Source: Polynucleobacter meluiroseus (GTDB lineage: Bacteria; Pseudomonadota; Gammaproteobacteria; Burkholderiales; Burkholderiaceae). Taken from it: a stretch of 39,265 nucleotides of DNA. Each line of letters starts with the position of its first letter. Position 1 is the stretch's first letter. The notes under the pieces are model-generated. The model was given only the letters and a program-made list of their open reading frames with translations, made no database searches and was not told the origin of the DNA. A program made the position numbers and the translations under genes. Shown piece after piece: positions 28,128-37,908 of this stretch. The stretch lies in assembly GCA_945947155.1 (NCBI GenBank), contig CAMEXM010000011.1:1-39265 (forward strand), read 5' to 3'.

Positions 28128-31004
28128 ATGTTTAAGATTTTTTCAAAAGACCCCATCCACGACCCAATTCACAGTCAAGCGCCAGCAACCGAGATAAAGA
28201 CAACGACCTGCTATATGTGCGCTTGTCGATGCGGCATCCGAGCCCACCTGCGCGATGGTGAACTGGTCTATATTGATGGCAACCCAGATCACCCCCTGAA
28301 CCAAGGCGTTATCTGCGCAAAAGGATCTGCGGGCATCATGAAGCAGAAATCCCCAGCACGAATCACAAAGCCCCTTCTGCGAAAAAAAGGCAGCGACCGC
28401 GGTGCTGGTGAGTTTGAGGAAATTAGCTGGGATAAGGCATTTGAGCTACTCACTCAGCGCCTGCAAAAAATTCGGGAGACTGATCCAAAGAAATTCGCCC
28501 TATTTACAGGTCGCGATCAGATGCAAGCATTAACCGGTCTTTTTGCCCGTCAATTTGGTACGCCGAATTATGCAGCGCACGGTGGATTTTGTTCGGTCAA
28601 TATGGCTGCCGGCATGATCTACACCATTGGCGGCAGCTTTTGGGAGTTTGGCGGACCCGACCTTGAGCATGCAAAGTTATTCGTCATGATTGGTACTGCG
28701 GAAGACCATCACAGCAACCCAATGAAGATAGCGCTTTCTAAATTCAAGCGCTCCGGTGGCCGCTTTATTTCGATTAACCCGGTTCGCACTGGTTATTCCG
28801 CCATTGCAGATGAGTGGATTCCGATTAAGCCCGGCACTGACGGCGCCTTATTTATGGCGCTAATGCATGAACTGATTCGCAAAGAACAGTATGACGCTGA
28901 TTTCCTCAAGCGCTATAGCAATTCTGGTCAGCTGGTTTGCCTTGATAAGGGCCCCGAAGAAGGCCTCTTCTTATTCGATCCAGACTCGGATCCCATTAAC
29001 GCCGATTTGCCGCATAACAAATACGTTTGGGATGCAAAGACCCAAGGCGCTAAGCCGTGCTTTGAAAAAGGTGTTTCGCCAATTTTATGCGGTGAATTCA
29101 TCATGGGACCAGGCCCGCACCAAGGTAAAAAAGTTGCTCCTGCTTTTGAATTGTTACGTCGGCAGGTTGAAAAAACCACTCCCGAATGGGCGTCTTCGAT
29201 TACTGGTATTCCAACTGCACGCATTGAAAAGCTAGCGGAAGAAATTGCGTTTAGTGCATTCAAACAAGCATTTGAGCTCCCCGTTACATGGACTGATGCA
29301 TGGGGTGAAGAGCACCAAACGGTAACTGCTAGGCCGGTTGCATTTCATGCCATGCGCGGATTAGCTGCCCACTCGAACGGCTTTCAAACCACGCGCGGAT
29401 TAGCGGTGCTGATGTCCCTAATCGGCACCATTGATAGACCAGGTGGTTTTAGACATAAGGCGCCTTACCCACGTCAAACTCCGCCTAATGTGAAACCCCC
29501 CTCATCTGAGGATGACATTAAACCCAATACACCTCTAGGCAAAGCGCCTTTAGGGTGGCCAACACAACCGGAAGACCTTGCTTTAGATAAAAACGGAAAT
29601 GCACTGCGCATTGATAAAGCATATACCTGGGAGCACCCACTGGCAGCCCATGGATTAATGCATAACGTCATTACCAATGCCGTAAAAGGGGATCCCTACT
29701 CGATTGATACATTAATGATCTTCATGGCCAATATGTCATGGAACTCCACGATGAATACCATGGAAGTACGTGAATTACTCAATAGTAAAAACCCCGATGG
29801 GGAGTTTAAGATTCCATTCCTGGTAGTTTGCGATGCCTTTCAATCCGAGATGGTTGACTTTGCTGATCTTGTTTTGCCGGACACAACGTATCTAGAACGC
29901 CATGACGTGATGAGCATGCTTGATCGACCCATCTCCGAATACGATGGCCCAGTCGACTCAGTACGCATCCCAGTACTTCCACCCACCGGTGAATGCAAGC
30001 CTTTCCAAGAGGTGTTAATCGAACTCGCATCGCGCCTAAAATTCCCCGCCTTCACAAGCGAAGACGGCAGCAGGAAATTTATCGATTACCCGGACTTCAT
30101 CACGCGATTTGAGACAGCGCCTAATTCGGGCATTGGCTTTTTAGCGGGTTGGCGCGGTAAAGACGGTGAAAAAAGCCTCCGTGGAGAGCCCAATAAAGAC
30201 CAATGGCAGCGGTATGCTGAAAACAATTGTGTATATCAACACCATATGCCAGTTGAGCATCAATACATGCGCAATTGGAACCGGGGCTACTTGGACTTTA
30301 GTAAAGCAAACGCACTACGCCAAAAAAATGACCCCATCATGATTGCAATCTATTCTGATATTTTGCAAAAATTCAGGCTAGCTGCAAAAAGGCAGCGCAA
30401 AGGGGCAGCACCCCCTGAGCATCTAAAGTCACGCATTCTGAAATACTTTGATCCATTGCCATTTTGGTACCCACCACTCGAAGATGAAGTGACAGACTTA
30501 AATGAATTCAGTCTGAATGCGATTACCCAACGACCGATGGCCATGTACCATTCATGGGACTCCCAAAACGCCTGGCTAAGACAGATTCACAGCCACAACT
30601 ACCTTTACGTCAATACAAAAACTGCGCTAGAGCATGGCATTAATGATGGTGCCTGGATGTGGATTGAGTCCCAATGGGGCAAAGTGAAATGCATGGCGCG
30701 TCACTCTGAGGCAGTAGATCCCGGTACGGTCTGGACGTGGAATGCAATCGGTAAAGCAGAATCGGCATGGAGTCTTGATCCGGCATCGGATGAGTCCAAA
30801 AAAGGTTTCTTGCTAAACCACCTCATTACAGAAGAACTCTCTCTTGGTGGATTTTCAGTAAGCAACTCTGATCCGATTACTGGGCAAGCCGGCTGGTATG
30901 ACGTACGCGTCAAACTCGCTGCGGCCGGAGAAAATGAACCCGAGGAAACGTGGCCACAAGTGAAGGCACATCGAGTCCCCGGCATGATTAAAAATAAATC
31001 GTAA
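28128..31004 (+). CDS. soeA: Molybdopterin oxidoreductase, SoeA-like sulfite dehydrogenase catalytic subunit
   Basis: 958 aa; TTCYMCACRCGIRAHLRDGELVYIDGNPDHPLNQGVICAKGSAGIM [4Fe-4S] region; no twin-arginine signal peptide (cytoplasmic), followed by FeS and DmsC/NrfD-type subunits. Confidence 0.8.
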   Translation: MFKIFSKDPIHDPIHSQAPATEIKTTTCYMCACRCGIRAHLRDGELVYIDGNPDHPLNQGVICAKGSAGIMKQKSPARITKPLLRKKGSDRGAGEFEEISWDKAFELLTQRLQKIRETDPKKFALFTGRDQMQALTGLFARQFGTPNYAAHGGFCSVNMAAGMIYTIGGSFWEFGGPDLEHAKLFVMIGTAEDHHSNPMKIALSKFKRSGGRFISINPVRTGYSAIADEWIPIKPGTDGALFMALMHELIRKEQYDADFLKRYSNSGQLVCLDKGPEEGLFLFDPDSDPINADLPHNKYVWDAKTQGAKPCFEKGVSPILCGEFIMGPGPHQGKKVAPAFELLRRQVEKTTPEWASSITGIPTARIEKLAEEIAFSAFKQAFELPVTWTDAWGEEHQTVTARPVAFHAMRGLAAHSNGFQTTRGLAVLMSLIGTIDRPGGFRHKAPYPRQTPPNVKPPSSEDDIKPNTPLGKAPLGWPTQPEDLALDKNGNALRIDKAYTWEHPLAAHGLMHNVITNAVKGDPYSIDTLMIFMANMSWNSTMNTMEVRELLNSKNPDGEFKIPFLVVCDAFQSEMVDFADLVLPDTTYLERHDVMSMLDRPISEYDGPVDSVRIPVLPPTGECKPFQEVLIELASRLKFPAFTSEDGSRKFIDYPDFITRFETAPNSGIGFLAGWRGKDGEKSLRGEPNKDQWQRYAENNCVYQHHMPVEHQYMRNWNRGYLDFSKANALRQKNDPIMIAIYSDILQKFRLAAKRQRKGAAPPEHLKSRILKYFDPLPFWYPPLEDEVTDLNEFSLNAITQRPMAMYHSWDSQNAWLRQIHSHNYLYVNTKTALEHGINDGAWMWIESQWGKVKCMARHSEAVDPGTVWTWNAIGKAESAWSLDPASDESKKGFLLNHLITEELSLGGFSVSNSDPITGQAGWYDVRVKLAAAGENEPEETWPQVKAHRVPGMIKNKS

Positions 31005-31022
31005 TCAACCCATTTATTAACT

Positions 31023-31712
31023 ATGAATCAAACCATGAATCCCAAAAATGAAACCGCGGATCACAAGAAGCAACTGGCGCTTGTCATCGATCTTAATGTC
31101 TGTGTTGGTTGCCATGCTTGCGTCACCTCTTGCAAGGAATGGAATACCTCAGGCTCTGCTGGGCCGCTAAGTGATCTTAATGCGTATGCAGCAAATCCCA
31201 GCGGTACTTTCTTTAATCGGGTGCAGACCTACGAGGCTGGAATTTTTCCAAACACGCAAACCGTTCATTTTCCAAAATCGTGCCTGCACTGCGAAGAACC
31301 CCCTTGTGTTCCAGTCTGTCCAACTGGGGCAAGCTATAAACGTGAAGAAGATGGCATTGTTTTGGTGGATTACGACAAGTGCATCGGTTGTAGTTACTGT
31401 TCATGGGCTTGCCCATACGGCGCCAGGGAGCTGGATCAAGAGCGCCAAGTAATGACTAAATGCACCCTCTGCGTAGATCGCATCTACAGCGAAACATTAC
31501 CCGAATCCGAGCGCAAGCCTGCTTGCGTATTAGCATGCCCAACGAGTGCACGGATTTTTGGAGACGTTCATGATCCGAAGTCCGATGCCAGCATAGCCAT
31601 TCAAGAACGCTCTGGCTATGCACTGATGCCTGAATGGGAAACCCAGCCAGCAAACCATTATTTACCGCGCTCCATTATGGAAACAATTGAAGCCGCAAGG
31701 AAAGACAGCTAA
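31023..31712 (+). CDS. soeB: 4Fe-4S ferredoxin subunit, SoeB-like
   Basis: 229 aa; four Cys clusters: CVGCHACVTSCKEW, CLHCEEPPCVPVCPTGAS, CIGCSYCSWACPYGAR, CTLCVDRI/CVLACPTSAR. Confidence 0.82.
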   Translation: MNQTMNPKNETADHKKQLALVIDLNVCVGCHACVTSCKEWNTSGSAGPLSDLNAYAANPSGTFFNRVQTYEAGIFPNTQTVHFPKSCLHCEEPPCVPVCPTGASYKREEDGIVLVDYDKCIGCSYCSWACPYGARELDQERQVMTKCTLCVDRIYSETLPESERKPACVLACPTSARIFGDVHDPKSDASIAIQERSGYALMPEWETQPANHYLPRSIMETIEAARKDS

Positions 31713-32647
31713 TGCGCCCACAATTTTCAATCGTTTTTTTTACAACCCTAGCTGGCATGGCGCAGGGCTTACTGTTTTCCTTGGCAATCCTTGATTTTCC
31801 AGTGCAAATCTTTACGCAATCCTTTTTATCTACTTTCGCTTTTCCAACCGCACTCGTATTGCTTGGACTGGGACTGATTGCATCCTTCTTCCATCTTGGT
31901 AGACCTGAGCGGGCTTGGCGTGCAGCGATGATGTGGCGCACCTCCTGGCTTTCACGGGAGGTCATTGTGCTTCCCGTGCTGATTGCAGTCACCGTTCTGG
32001 GATTACTCTACTCTCTGACAAATGAAATTCCATCTTGGTTGTGGATTGCAATTGTGATTACCACCATATTGCTTTGGATCTGTACCGCAAAGATCTATCA
32101 ATGCATTCGCTTTATTCAGGAATGGTCACATCCCTCCACGCTGATGAACTTCACTCTGCTAGGAATAACATCGGGCTGGATGCTATTGGGAGTACTTGTC
32201 GGGCTTTCGGATGGCGCTAAGGAATTCCCTCTCAATAGCGTGATGTCAGGCATCTCTTTTATTCTGCTGTTTGTAGCATTTAATTTAAAGCTCTGGATTT
32301 GGCGCCGTAACCGCAGCTTGCGTCCAAAATCAAATCTGGCATCAGCGACCGGGATCAAAGGTTCAAACATTCGCCAGACCTCAATGGGTCTGATGGGCGG
32401 CAGCTTCAACACCCGAGAATTTTTTCACCACCAAACTGAGCATGCCATTAGCAATATCCGTAAGATAGTGCTCCTGTGTGCTTATATATTCCCCATGATA
32501 TTGGTGGCTTATTCCATTTCTTCCCCATCAAGCGTTATTTTTATTCTAGCCTTGGCCATTCATTTCATTGGTCTGATTGCCGAACGTTGGATGTTTTTTG
32601 CAGAAGCCAATCACCCTCAGAATTTATATTACCAACGGGTTTCTTGA
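31712..32647 (+). CDS. soeC: DmsC-family membrane anchor subunit, SoeC-like
   Basis: 311 aa polytopic; GLGLIASFFHLGRPERAWRAAMMWRTSWLSREVI and AERWMFFAEANHPQNLYYQ; 1-nt TAATG overlap with soeB. Confidence 0.82.
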   Translation: MRPQFSIVFFTTLAGMAQGLLFSLAILDFPVQIFTQSFLSTFAFPTALVLLGLGLIASFFHLGRPERAWRAAMMWRTSWLSREVIVLPVLIAVTVLGLLYSLTNEIPSWLWIAIVITTILLWICTAKIYQCIRFIQEWSHPSTLMNFTLLGITSGWMLLGVLVGLSDGAKEFPLNSVMSGISFILLFVAFNLKLWIWRRNRSLRPKSNLASATGIKGSNIRQTSMGLMGGSFNTREFFHHQTEHAISNIRKIVLLCAYIFPMILVAYSISSPSSVIFILALAIHFIGLIAERWMFFAEANHPQNLYYQRVS

Positions 32648-32668
32648 TCTTGTATTTGGTTAAGCGTA

Positions 32669-33241
32669 ATGGATGACTACATAAATCAACTCATTCACGG
32701 ACGAGTCCATGTATCGCCTAAACGCTTAATTCAACCAGGCCCTTCGCTCGAGCAGAAACTCCAGATATTGCATGCGGCTAAAGCAGCGCCAGACCATGGC
32801 AGACATACGCCATGGCACTTTTATGAAGTGAGTGAATCAAGCCGAACATTGCTGGGTGATGTCTTTAGAGATTGCCTACTAGACCGAGATCCTCTAGCAA
32901 CCCCCCTTCAACTGGATGAAGCTCGAGAAAAAGCCTTTCGAGGCCCCCTCCTATTATTGGCCGCAGCCAATTTAAACGATACCGAAGATGGCATTACGCC
33001 ACATGAAAAAATGATTTCGCTCGGGTGTGCCATTCAAAACATTTTACTTATGGCGCACGCTCTCGGTTTCGGCGCTGGATTATCGAGCGGCAAAGCAATA
33101 CAGAGTGAGCGTTTCAGAGAGCTTTTCAAACTATCCACCAATACGATGCCTACTTGCTTTATTACCATTGGTACAGTATCAAAAAATAAGCCCGGCAACG
33201 CTCTGCGGCCAGACTTATCTGTTTACCACTCCATATTTTAA
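32669..33241 (+). CDS. Nitroreductase family protein
   Basis: 190 aa; AAKAAPDHGRHTPWHFYEV, SLGCAIQNILLMAHALGFGAGLSSGKAIQSERFRELF pattern of small FMN nitroreductases (YdjA-like). Confidence 0.78.
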   Translation: MDDYINQLIHGRVHVSPKRLIQPGPSLEQKLQILHAAKAAPDHGRHTPWHFYEVSESSRTLLGDVFRDCLLDRDPLATPLQLDEAREKAFRGPLLLLAAANLNDTEDGITPHEKMISLGCAIQNILLMAHALGFGAGLSSGKAIQSERFRELFKLSTNTMPTCFITIGTVSKNKPGNALRPDLSVYHSIF

Positions 33242-33296
33242 AAAGATCCCCACAGCAGCAAGCATCTGAGAAATTTCAATAACGATAAATTAATGC

Positions 33297-33917
33297 TCAA
33301 TCGTTTACGTTACGTGGATCGGTTGATAAAAAAGAGGGTCTAAGGGTCAACTTAGAAAAATAAACATCCAGATTAGGATGATCAGCGCGCCAATTCATTT
33401 CAGGCAAACGAAAGTCTAACCAATCTAGCGCACAACCAACAGCGATATCTGCGAGCGTAAACTTATTTAAGTTGCAATACTCAGATGTTGCTATTGAATC
33501 AGCCAAATACTTCAAAGATACTTGAACTTTGCTTAGCTGCCTTTCAATCCATTCCTCATTTTGCTGCGCCGTGGGTCTCATCATTCTTTCCCGGCGCGCC
33601 AAAATAGCCGCATCTAAAAGTCCGTCGGCCAGGGCCTCAAAGGTCTTTACTTGGGCTTTTTCCAAGTTTAATTGAGGAAGTAGCGGATTGATTCCGCTCA
33701 TGCCATCTATATAGTCAGCAATAACCGATGAATCAAATATAGGATTGCCATTAGAGAGTAATAGACAAGGTATTTTGCCGAGCGGATTAATTTCATGAAG
33801 TTTGGTATTTACATTCCAACCATCCTCAAGTAGCAAAGAATAAGGAATTTCCTTCTCTATAAAACAAATTCTCACTTTTCTTGAAAAAGGACTGGTAGTT
33901 GAACCGACTAATTGCAT
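33297..33917 (-). CDS. Glutathione S-transferase family protein
   Basis: From M40 of the 34034 ORF: MQLVGSTTSPFSRKVRICFIEKEIPYSLLLEDGWN...NPLGKIPCLLLSNGNPIFDSSVIADYID; thioredoxin-fold GST N-domain and KFTLADIAVGCALDWLDFR. Confidence 0.88.
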   Translation of the reverse strand: MQLVGSTTSPFSRKVRICFIEKEIPYSLLLEDGWNVNTKLHEINPLGKIPCLLLSNGNPIFDSSVIADYIDGMSGINPLLPQLNLEKAQVKTFEALADGLLDAAILARRERMMRPTAQQNEEWIERQLSKVQVSLKYLADSIATSEYCNLNKFTLADIAVGCALDWLDFRLPEMNWRADHPNLDVYFSKLTLRPSFLSTDPRNVND

Positions 33918-33927
33918 CTTAATAGAG

Positions 33928-34653
33928 CTACCCTCCACCCAAATTATTAAAGTAACGGTATTTACTGGAATGGATATAGCGAATACGCATATCCACAGGT
34001 TTTCCCTTATATGCGTATGCAACTCTGTTAACACATAGAAGGGGTAGATTAATTTTTAGTTTTAGCAATTTTGATATGTACTCATTACCAGGAATCGCCT
34101 CTATTGTTTCGCTGATATTGAGAACAGTAATACCATAAACCCTCTGGAATAAGCCATAGAGCGTTTCATTTCTATTCGAAAAAAAACTTTCACTTAAGTT
34201 TGGAAACATTTTTTCAGATAAATAGATTTCATCGACTATTGCAGGTTGATTTCTAAAGCTGAGTAGCGTTTTTACTCTATAAATTTTTTCATAGGGCTTA
34301 ATCGCCAGTTTTTTTGCAATTACTTTGCTGGCACGTATTTTTTCAAAGGATAGCAGTTTTGAATTAGGCAGTTCACGAACTCCCTCAGAACTCTCGATCC
34401 TAAAAAATACGTTCAACATGTAATCAGGCGTATGGCTAACAACAAATGTACCCCTGCCTTGCTCTCTGACGAGGATGTTTTCTGCAACCAATTCATTGAT
34501 TGCCCGCCGAATTGTTCCGATACTGACTTGATAGCGAGAAGCTAAGATAGGCTCACTGGGTATAGCCTGATTGTGGCGCCATTTATTTTGACGAAGCAAT
34601 TCAGTAAGGGCGTACTTTACTCTCTTGTATGCAAACTCAGTTGTTTTAACCAC
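33928..34653 (-). CDS. GntR family (HutC/UTRA) transcriptional regulator
   Basis: 241 aa; wHTH AIPSEPILASRYQVSIGTIRRAINELVAENILVREQGRGTFVV; UTRA-like C-terminal domain. Confidence 0.88.
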   Translation of the reverse strand: MVKTTEFAYKRVKYALTELLRQNKWRHNQAIPSEPILASRYQVSIGTIRRAINELVAENILVREQGRGTFVVSHTPDYMLNVFFRIESSEGVRELPNSKLLSFEKIRASKVIAKKLAIKPYEKIYRVKTLLSFRNQPAIVDEIYLSEKMFPNLSESFFSNRNETLYGLFQRVYGITVLNISETIEAIPGNEYISKLLKLKINLPLLCVNRVAYAYKGKPVDMRIRYIHSSKYRYFNNLGGG

Positions 34654-34692
34654 GGTTTATCGCCAACCCAAAAGTTATCTGGAAGTAATTAT

Positions 34693-34812
34693 TCATATAT
34701 ATGACTTATTCAACTATTGTAACCCCGATGTAAATGAATAATGTAAAAATAATTCAATAAAAACAATTGCTTAGTATTTTTTAGCCCCAAATTTGCGGGG
34801 AATTGGCCAATT
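34693..34812. promoter_or_regulatory. Divergent promoter region with two perfect palindromes (candidate GntR operators)
   Basis: TCATATATATGA at 34693-34704 and AATTGGCCAATT at 34801-34812, each about 40 bp from one of the two divergent start codons. Confidence 0.45.
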
Positions 34813-34847
34813 GTCATCCCATGTCAAAGTGGCTAATATGAATCGAG

Positions 34848-35921
34848 ATGAAATCACTCGAATCCATTACTCTCCATCGGATTGAGCTACCTTTGAAGGT
34901 GCCCTATAAACTGGCATTTGGGCCCGTTACCCATTTTGATACATTGATCGTCAGTGTGACAGATGCCAATGGGAGTCAAGGATTCGGTGAAGCAACCATT
35001 CTTACTGGCTATACACAAGAGACTATTACAGGTAGCTGGGATTTAATTCAAGAACTTGCAAAAAAATTAATAGGGCAATCCGAAGAGTCAAATCAACACC
35101 TTCTAGATCAATATATAGCAAGCGATCCGTTTACAGTGACAGCCCTGGCTTCAGCGATTGAGCTGGCTAAGTATAAAAGTGAATTTCTTAATCAATCCAT
35201 TGCATCAGTCCCCATACTCGGAGTAGTGAATGCGGAAACCCTTGAAGAACTTGAGCTTGAAATCGAGAACCTGTTATCGAACGGATTCAAAACCCTCAAA
35301 GTTAAGGTTGGATTTGATGTAGACAAAGATAGCTTGAAAGTGAAGAATGTTCAAAAAGTCTTAAAGGATCGGGCACAAATTCGGCTCGATGGTAATCAAG
35401 GCTATTCGAGAACTGAGGCCATTCGCTTTATCGAGCAACTAAATCCATCAGGAATAGAGCTGTTTGAACAGCCGTGTCACGCTGATGATTGGGATTCCGC
35501 TTTGGCAATTTCAAAAATCGCGAATGTACCGATGATGCTGGATGAGTCCATTTATGGGCTTGAAGATATACAGAGAGCGGCAGATTTAAATATCGCCACC
35601 TACATTAAGGTCAAGCTCATGAAATTTGGCTCCTACAAAAACTTAAGCAATGCCCTTACTCTCATATCTAATTTGGGAATGAAGCCTGTTCTCGGTAATG
35701 GCGTTGCAGGCGAAATCGGCTGCTGGATGGAAGCACTCGCTGCAAGAACACATATTACGAATGCTGGTGAAATGAATGGCTTTATGAAGCCAATCTCCTC
35801 CATCCTGCAAAATCCCCTTCAATTCAAAGATGGTTGCATCTCACTTGAACCATCCTACCTTCCCAATATTGACTTCAATTTAGTCCAGAAGTTCCAGATT
35901 TTTTCTAAGCAATATTACTAA
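34848..35921 (+). CDS. Mandelate racemase/muconate lactonizing enzyme (MLE subgroup) family, enolase superfamily
   Basis: 357 aa; KxK motif FKTLKVKVGF, metal ligands in IRLDGNQGYS, GIELFEQPC, MMLDESIYG, second Lys in YIKVKLMKFG. Confidence 0.87.
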   Translation: MKSLESITLHRIELPLKVPYKLAFGPVTHFDTLIVSVTDANGSQGFGEATILTGYTQETITGSWDLIQELAKKLIGQSEESNQHLLDQYIASDPFTVTALASAIELAKYKSEFLNQSIASVPILGVVNAETLEELELEIENLLSNGFKTLKVKVGFDVDKDSLKVKNVQKVLKDRAQIRLDGNQGYSRTEAIRFIEQLNPSGIELFEQPCHADDWDSALAISKIANVPMMLDESIYGLEDIQRAADLNIATYIKVKLMKFGSYKNLSNALTLISNLGMKPVLGNGVAGEIGCWMEALAARTHITNAGEMNGFMKPISSILQNPLQFKDGCISLEPSYLPNIDFNLVQKFQIFSKQYY

Positions 35922-35932
35922 ACGAGAAAAAT

Positions 35933-36922
35933 ATGCGCGCAATCCAAATTGATGAGTTCGGTGGGCCAGACAAATTAATAGCAAAAGACATTCCTATACC
36001 TACCCCAGAAGAAAATGAGGTAGTCGTTAAATTAGAATACTCTGGAATTAACTATATGGACGTGTATATGCGTAATGGTTCATATGCAAAATCCCATACG
36101 TATCAAACGCCCTTGCCTATGACTGTTGGCATGGAGGGTGCCGGAACAATTCATGCGCTTGGGAAAAATGTTACGGGATTCAAACTAGGAGAACGAGTCG
36201 CATATTGTCTTTCTAGAGGAAGCTATGCAGAATATGCGGCAGTCCCCGCATGGAGACTTGTCAAGATTCCGGAATCAGTAAACAGCAGTAATGCTGCAGC
36301 ATTAATGCTTCAAGGCCTCACGGCACATTACCTTACTAATTCAGCATATTCTCTTACAGCGAATGATTCCTGCTTGATTCATGCCGGCGCTGGTGGGGTG
36401 GGTCAACTTGTAATCCAACTAGCTAAACTCAAAGGCGCTACTGTGATCACTACCGTAGGCAGTGAAGAGAAGGCAGAAATTGCAACGAAATTAGGGGCAG
36501 ACCATACTATTCTTTATCGCGAATTAGATTTTCAGAAAGAGCTAATGCGAATTACTGAAAATCAGGGCGTCAACGTTGTATATGATTCCGTTGGAAAAGA
36601 TACTATCGACCGAAGTATTCGATGCCTACAAAAAAGAGGGTTATGCGTCATGTTCGGCGCAAGTTCAGGCCAAGTAGCGGGCATTGCGCCCTTAGCTTTG
36701 GCTGAAGCTGGCTCCATTTACTTCACTCGCCCACATCTAGCAGACTATATTCCAAACACTGAAGTTATCAATCAAAGAATGGGTGAAATTTTCTCTTTGA
36801 TTTCAGATGGAAGGTTACACGCCTCAATACATGATGTATATCCGCTATCCGAAATCCAAAAAGTCCATGAATTGCTTGAATCTCGAGCAACTTTAGGTAA
36901 GTTTCTTTTGAACGTAGCATAA
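35933..36922 (+). CDS. NADPH:quinone reductase-like MDR family oxidoreductase
   Basis: 329 aa; GINYMDVYMRNGSY, GMEGAGTIHALGKNV, LIHAGAGGVGQLVIQLAKLKGATVI typical of zeta-crystallin/QOR. Confidence 0.9.
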   Translation: MRAIQIDEFGGPDKLIAKDIPIPTPEENEVVVKLEYSGINYMDVYMRNGSYAKSHTYQTPLPMTVGMEGAGTIHALGKNVTGFKLGERVAYCLSRGSYAEYAAVPAWRLVKIPESVNSSNAAALMLQGLTAHYLTNSAYSLTANDSCLIHAGAGGVGQLVIQLAKLKGATVITTVGSEEKAEIATKLGADHTILYRELDFQKELMRITENQGVNVVYDSVGKDTIDRSIRCLQKRGLCVMFGASSGQVAGIAPLALAEAGSIYFTRPHLADYIPNTEVINQRMGEIFSLISDGRLHASIHDVYPLSEIQKVHELLESRATLGKFLLNVA

Positions 36923-36940
36923 AACCGAAGGAGTCCAACG

Positions 36941-37897
36941 ATGAAAAATTTAATAAAAAGCATTATTACCCTCTTATTGCCTCTCGTTTCACTGCTATAT
37001 ATAAATCCCATATATGCTCAAAAAGGATATCCAGCAGGTCCAATCGAATTGATTGTTCCTTGGGGACCTGGAGGTGGAGCAGACGTCATGGGCAGGTTGG
37101 CTGCAAGATGGCTTGAAAGTGATTTAAAAACGAACGTTGTCGTTCAGAATGCTGCAGGCGCAACCGGCAGTATTGGCCTAAATAAAATGATCCGAGAGGG
37201 AGCGACAGGCTACTCTATAGGGGTTATGACTGGCGATACGCTTTCCTTGGATGCGTTTCCTAAATCTGCATTTAGCTACAGTGAGGTAACACCCTTGGCT
37301 GTGATAATTCGCCAGCCCTCAGGCCTCTTCATCAACTTTGATAGCCCTATCAAATCCTGGGATGATTTAATTGCTGCAGCAAAACGAAAGCCAAACTCAA
37401 TCAATGTTGCTATTACAGGCCCCAATAGCCCTGATGAATCTACTGTCAATTATTTAGGCACAAAGGGTGTCAATTTGGTTAGCATCCCTTATCCAAAACC
37501 AGCAGAACGTTATATCGCTGTACTCGGCAACCAAGTAGAACTGTTATATGAACAAGCCGGCGATATCCGGGGTCATCTAGAGGGTAAAAAACTTCGTCCT
37601 CTGATTTTTTTCGCATCAAAGAGACTCCCCCCTCCCTTTGCAGACATACCAGTATCGAGCGATTACGGATACGATATTTTATTGCCGCAAACACGTTCAA
37701 TTGTGGCAAAAAAAGGGGTAGATCCTAAGACTTTACAAATACTTGCAAATTCTCTAAATAAATTTTCTACCACGCCTGAATTTATTAATTACTTAAGAGA
37801 ACAATACGCCTTACCAGATAGCTACATCCCAATGGCTGAAGCCAATGCCTTTCTTGAAAATGAGTTAGCAATCTTCAAAAAACTTACGACTAAATAA
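36941..37897 (+). CDS. Bug/TctC family substrate-binding protein
   Basis: 318 aa; signal peptide ...LLYINPIYAQ, YPAGPIELIVPWGPGGGADVMGRLAARW, VVQNAAGATGSIGLNKM. Confidence 0.87.
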   Translation: MKNLIKSIITLLLPLVSLLYINPIYAQKGYPAGPIELIVPWGPGGGADVMGRLAARWLESDLKTNVVVQNAAGATGSIGLNKMIREGATGYSIGVMTGDTLSLDAFPKSAFSYSEVTPLAVIIRQPSGLFINFDSPIKSWDDLIAAAKRKPNSINVAITGPNSPDESTVNYLGTKGVNLVSIPYPKPAERYIAVLGNQVELLYEQAGDIRGHLEGKKLRPLIFFASKRLPPPFADIPVSSDYGYDILLPQTRSIVAKKGVDPKTLQILANSLNKFSTTPEFINYLREQYALPDSYIPMAEANAFLENELAIFKKLTTK

Positions 37898-37908
37898 GGG
37901 AAAGAGGA

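Noticed and set aside
34848-35921. Assignment of the enolase superfamily gene as methylaspartate ammonia-lyase to complete a methylaspartate pathway
   Set aside because: The KVKVG and IKVKLMK lysine motifs match the MLE/epimerase subgroup rather than MAL, so the tempting assignment was dropped.
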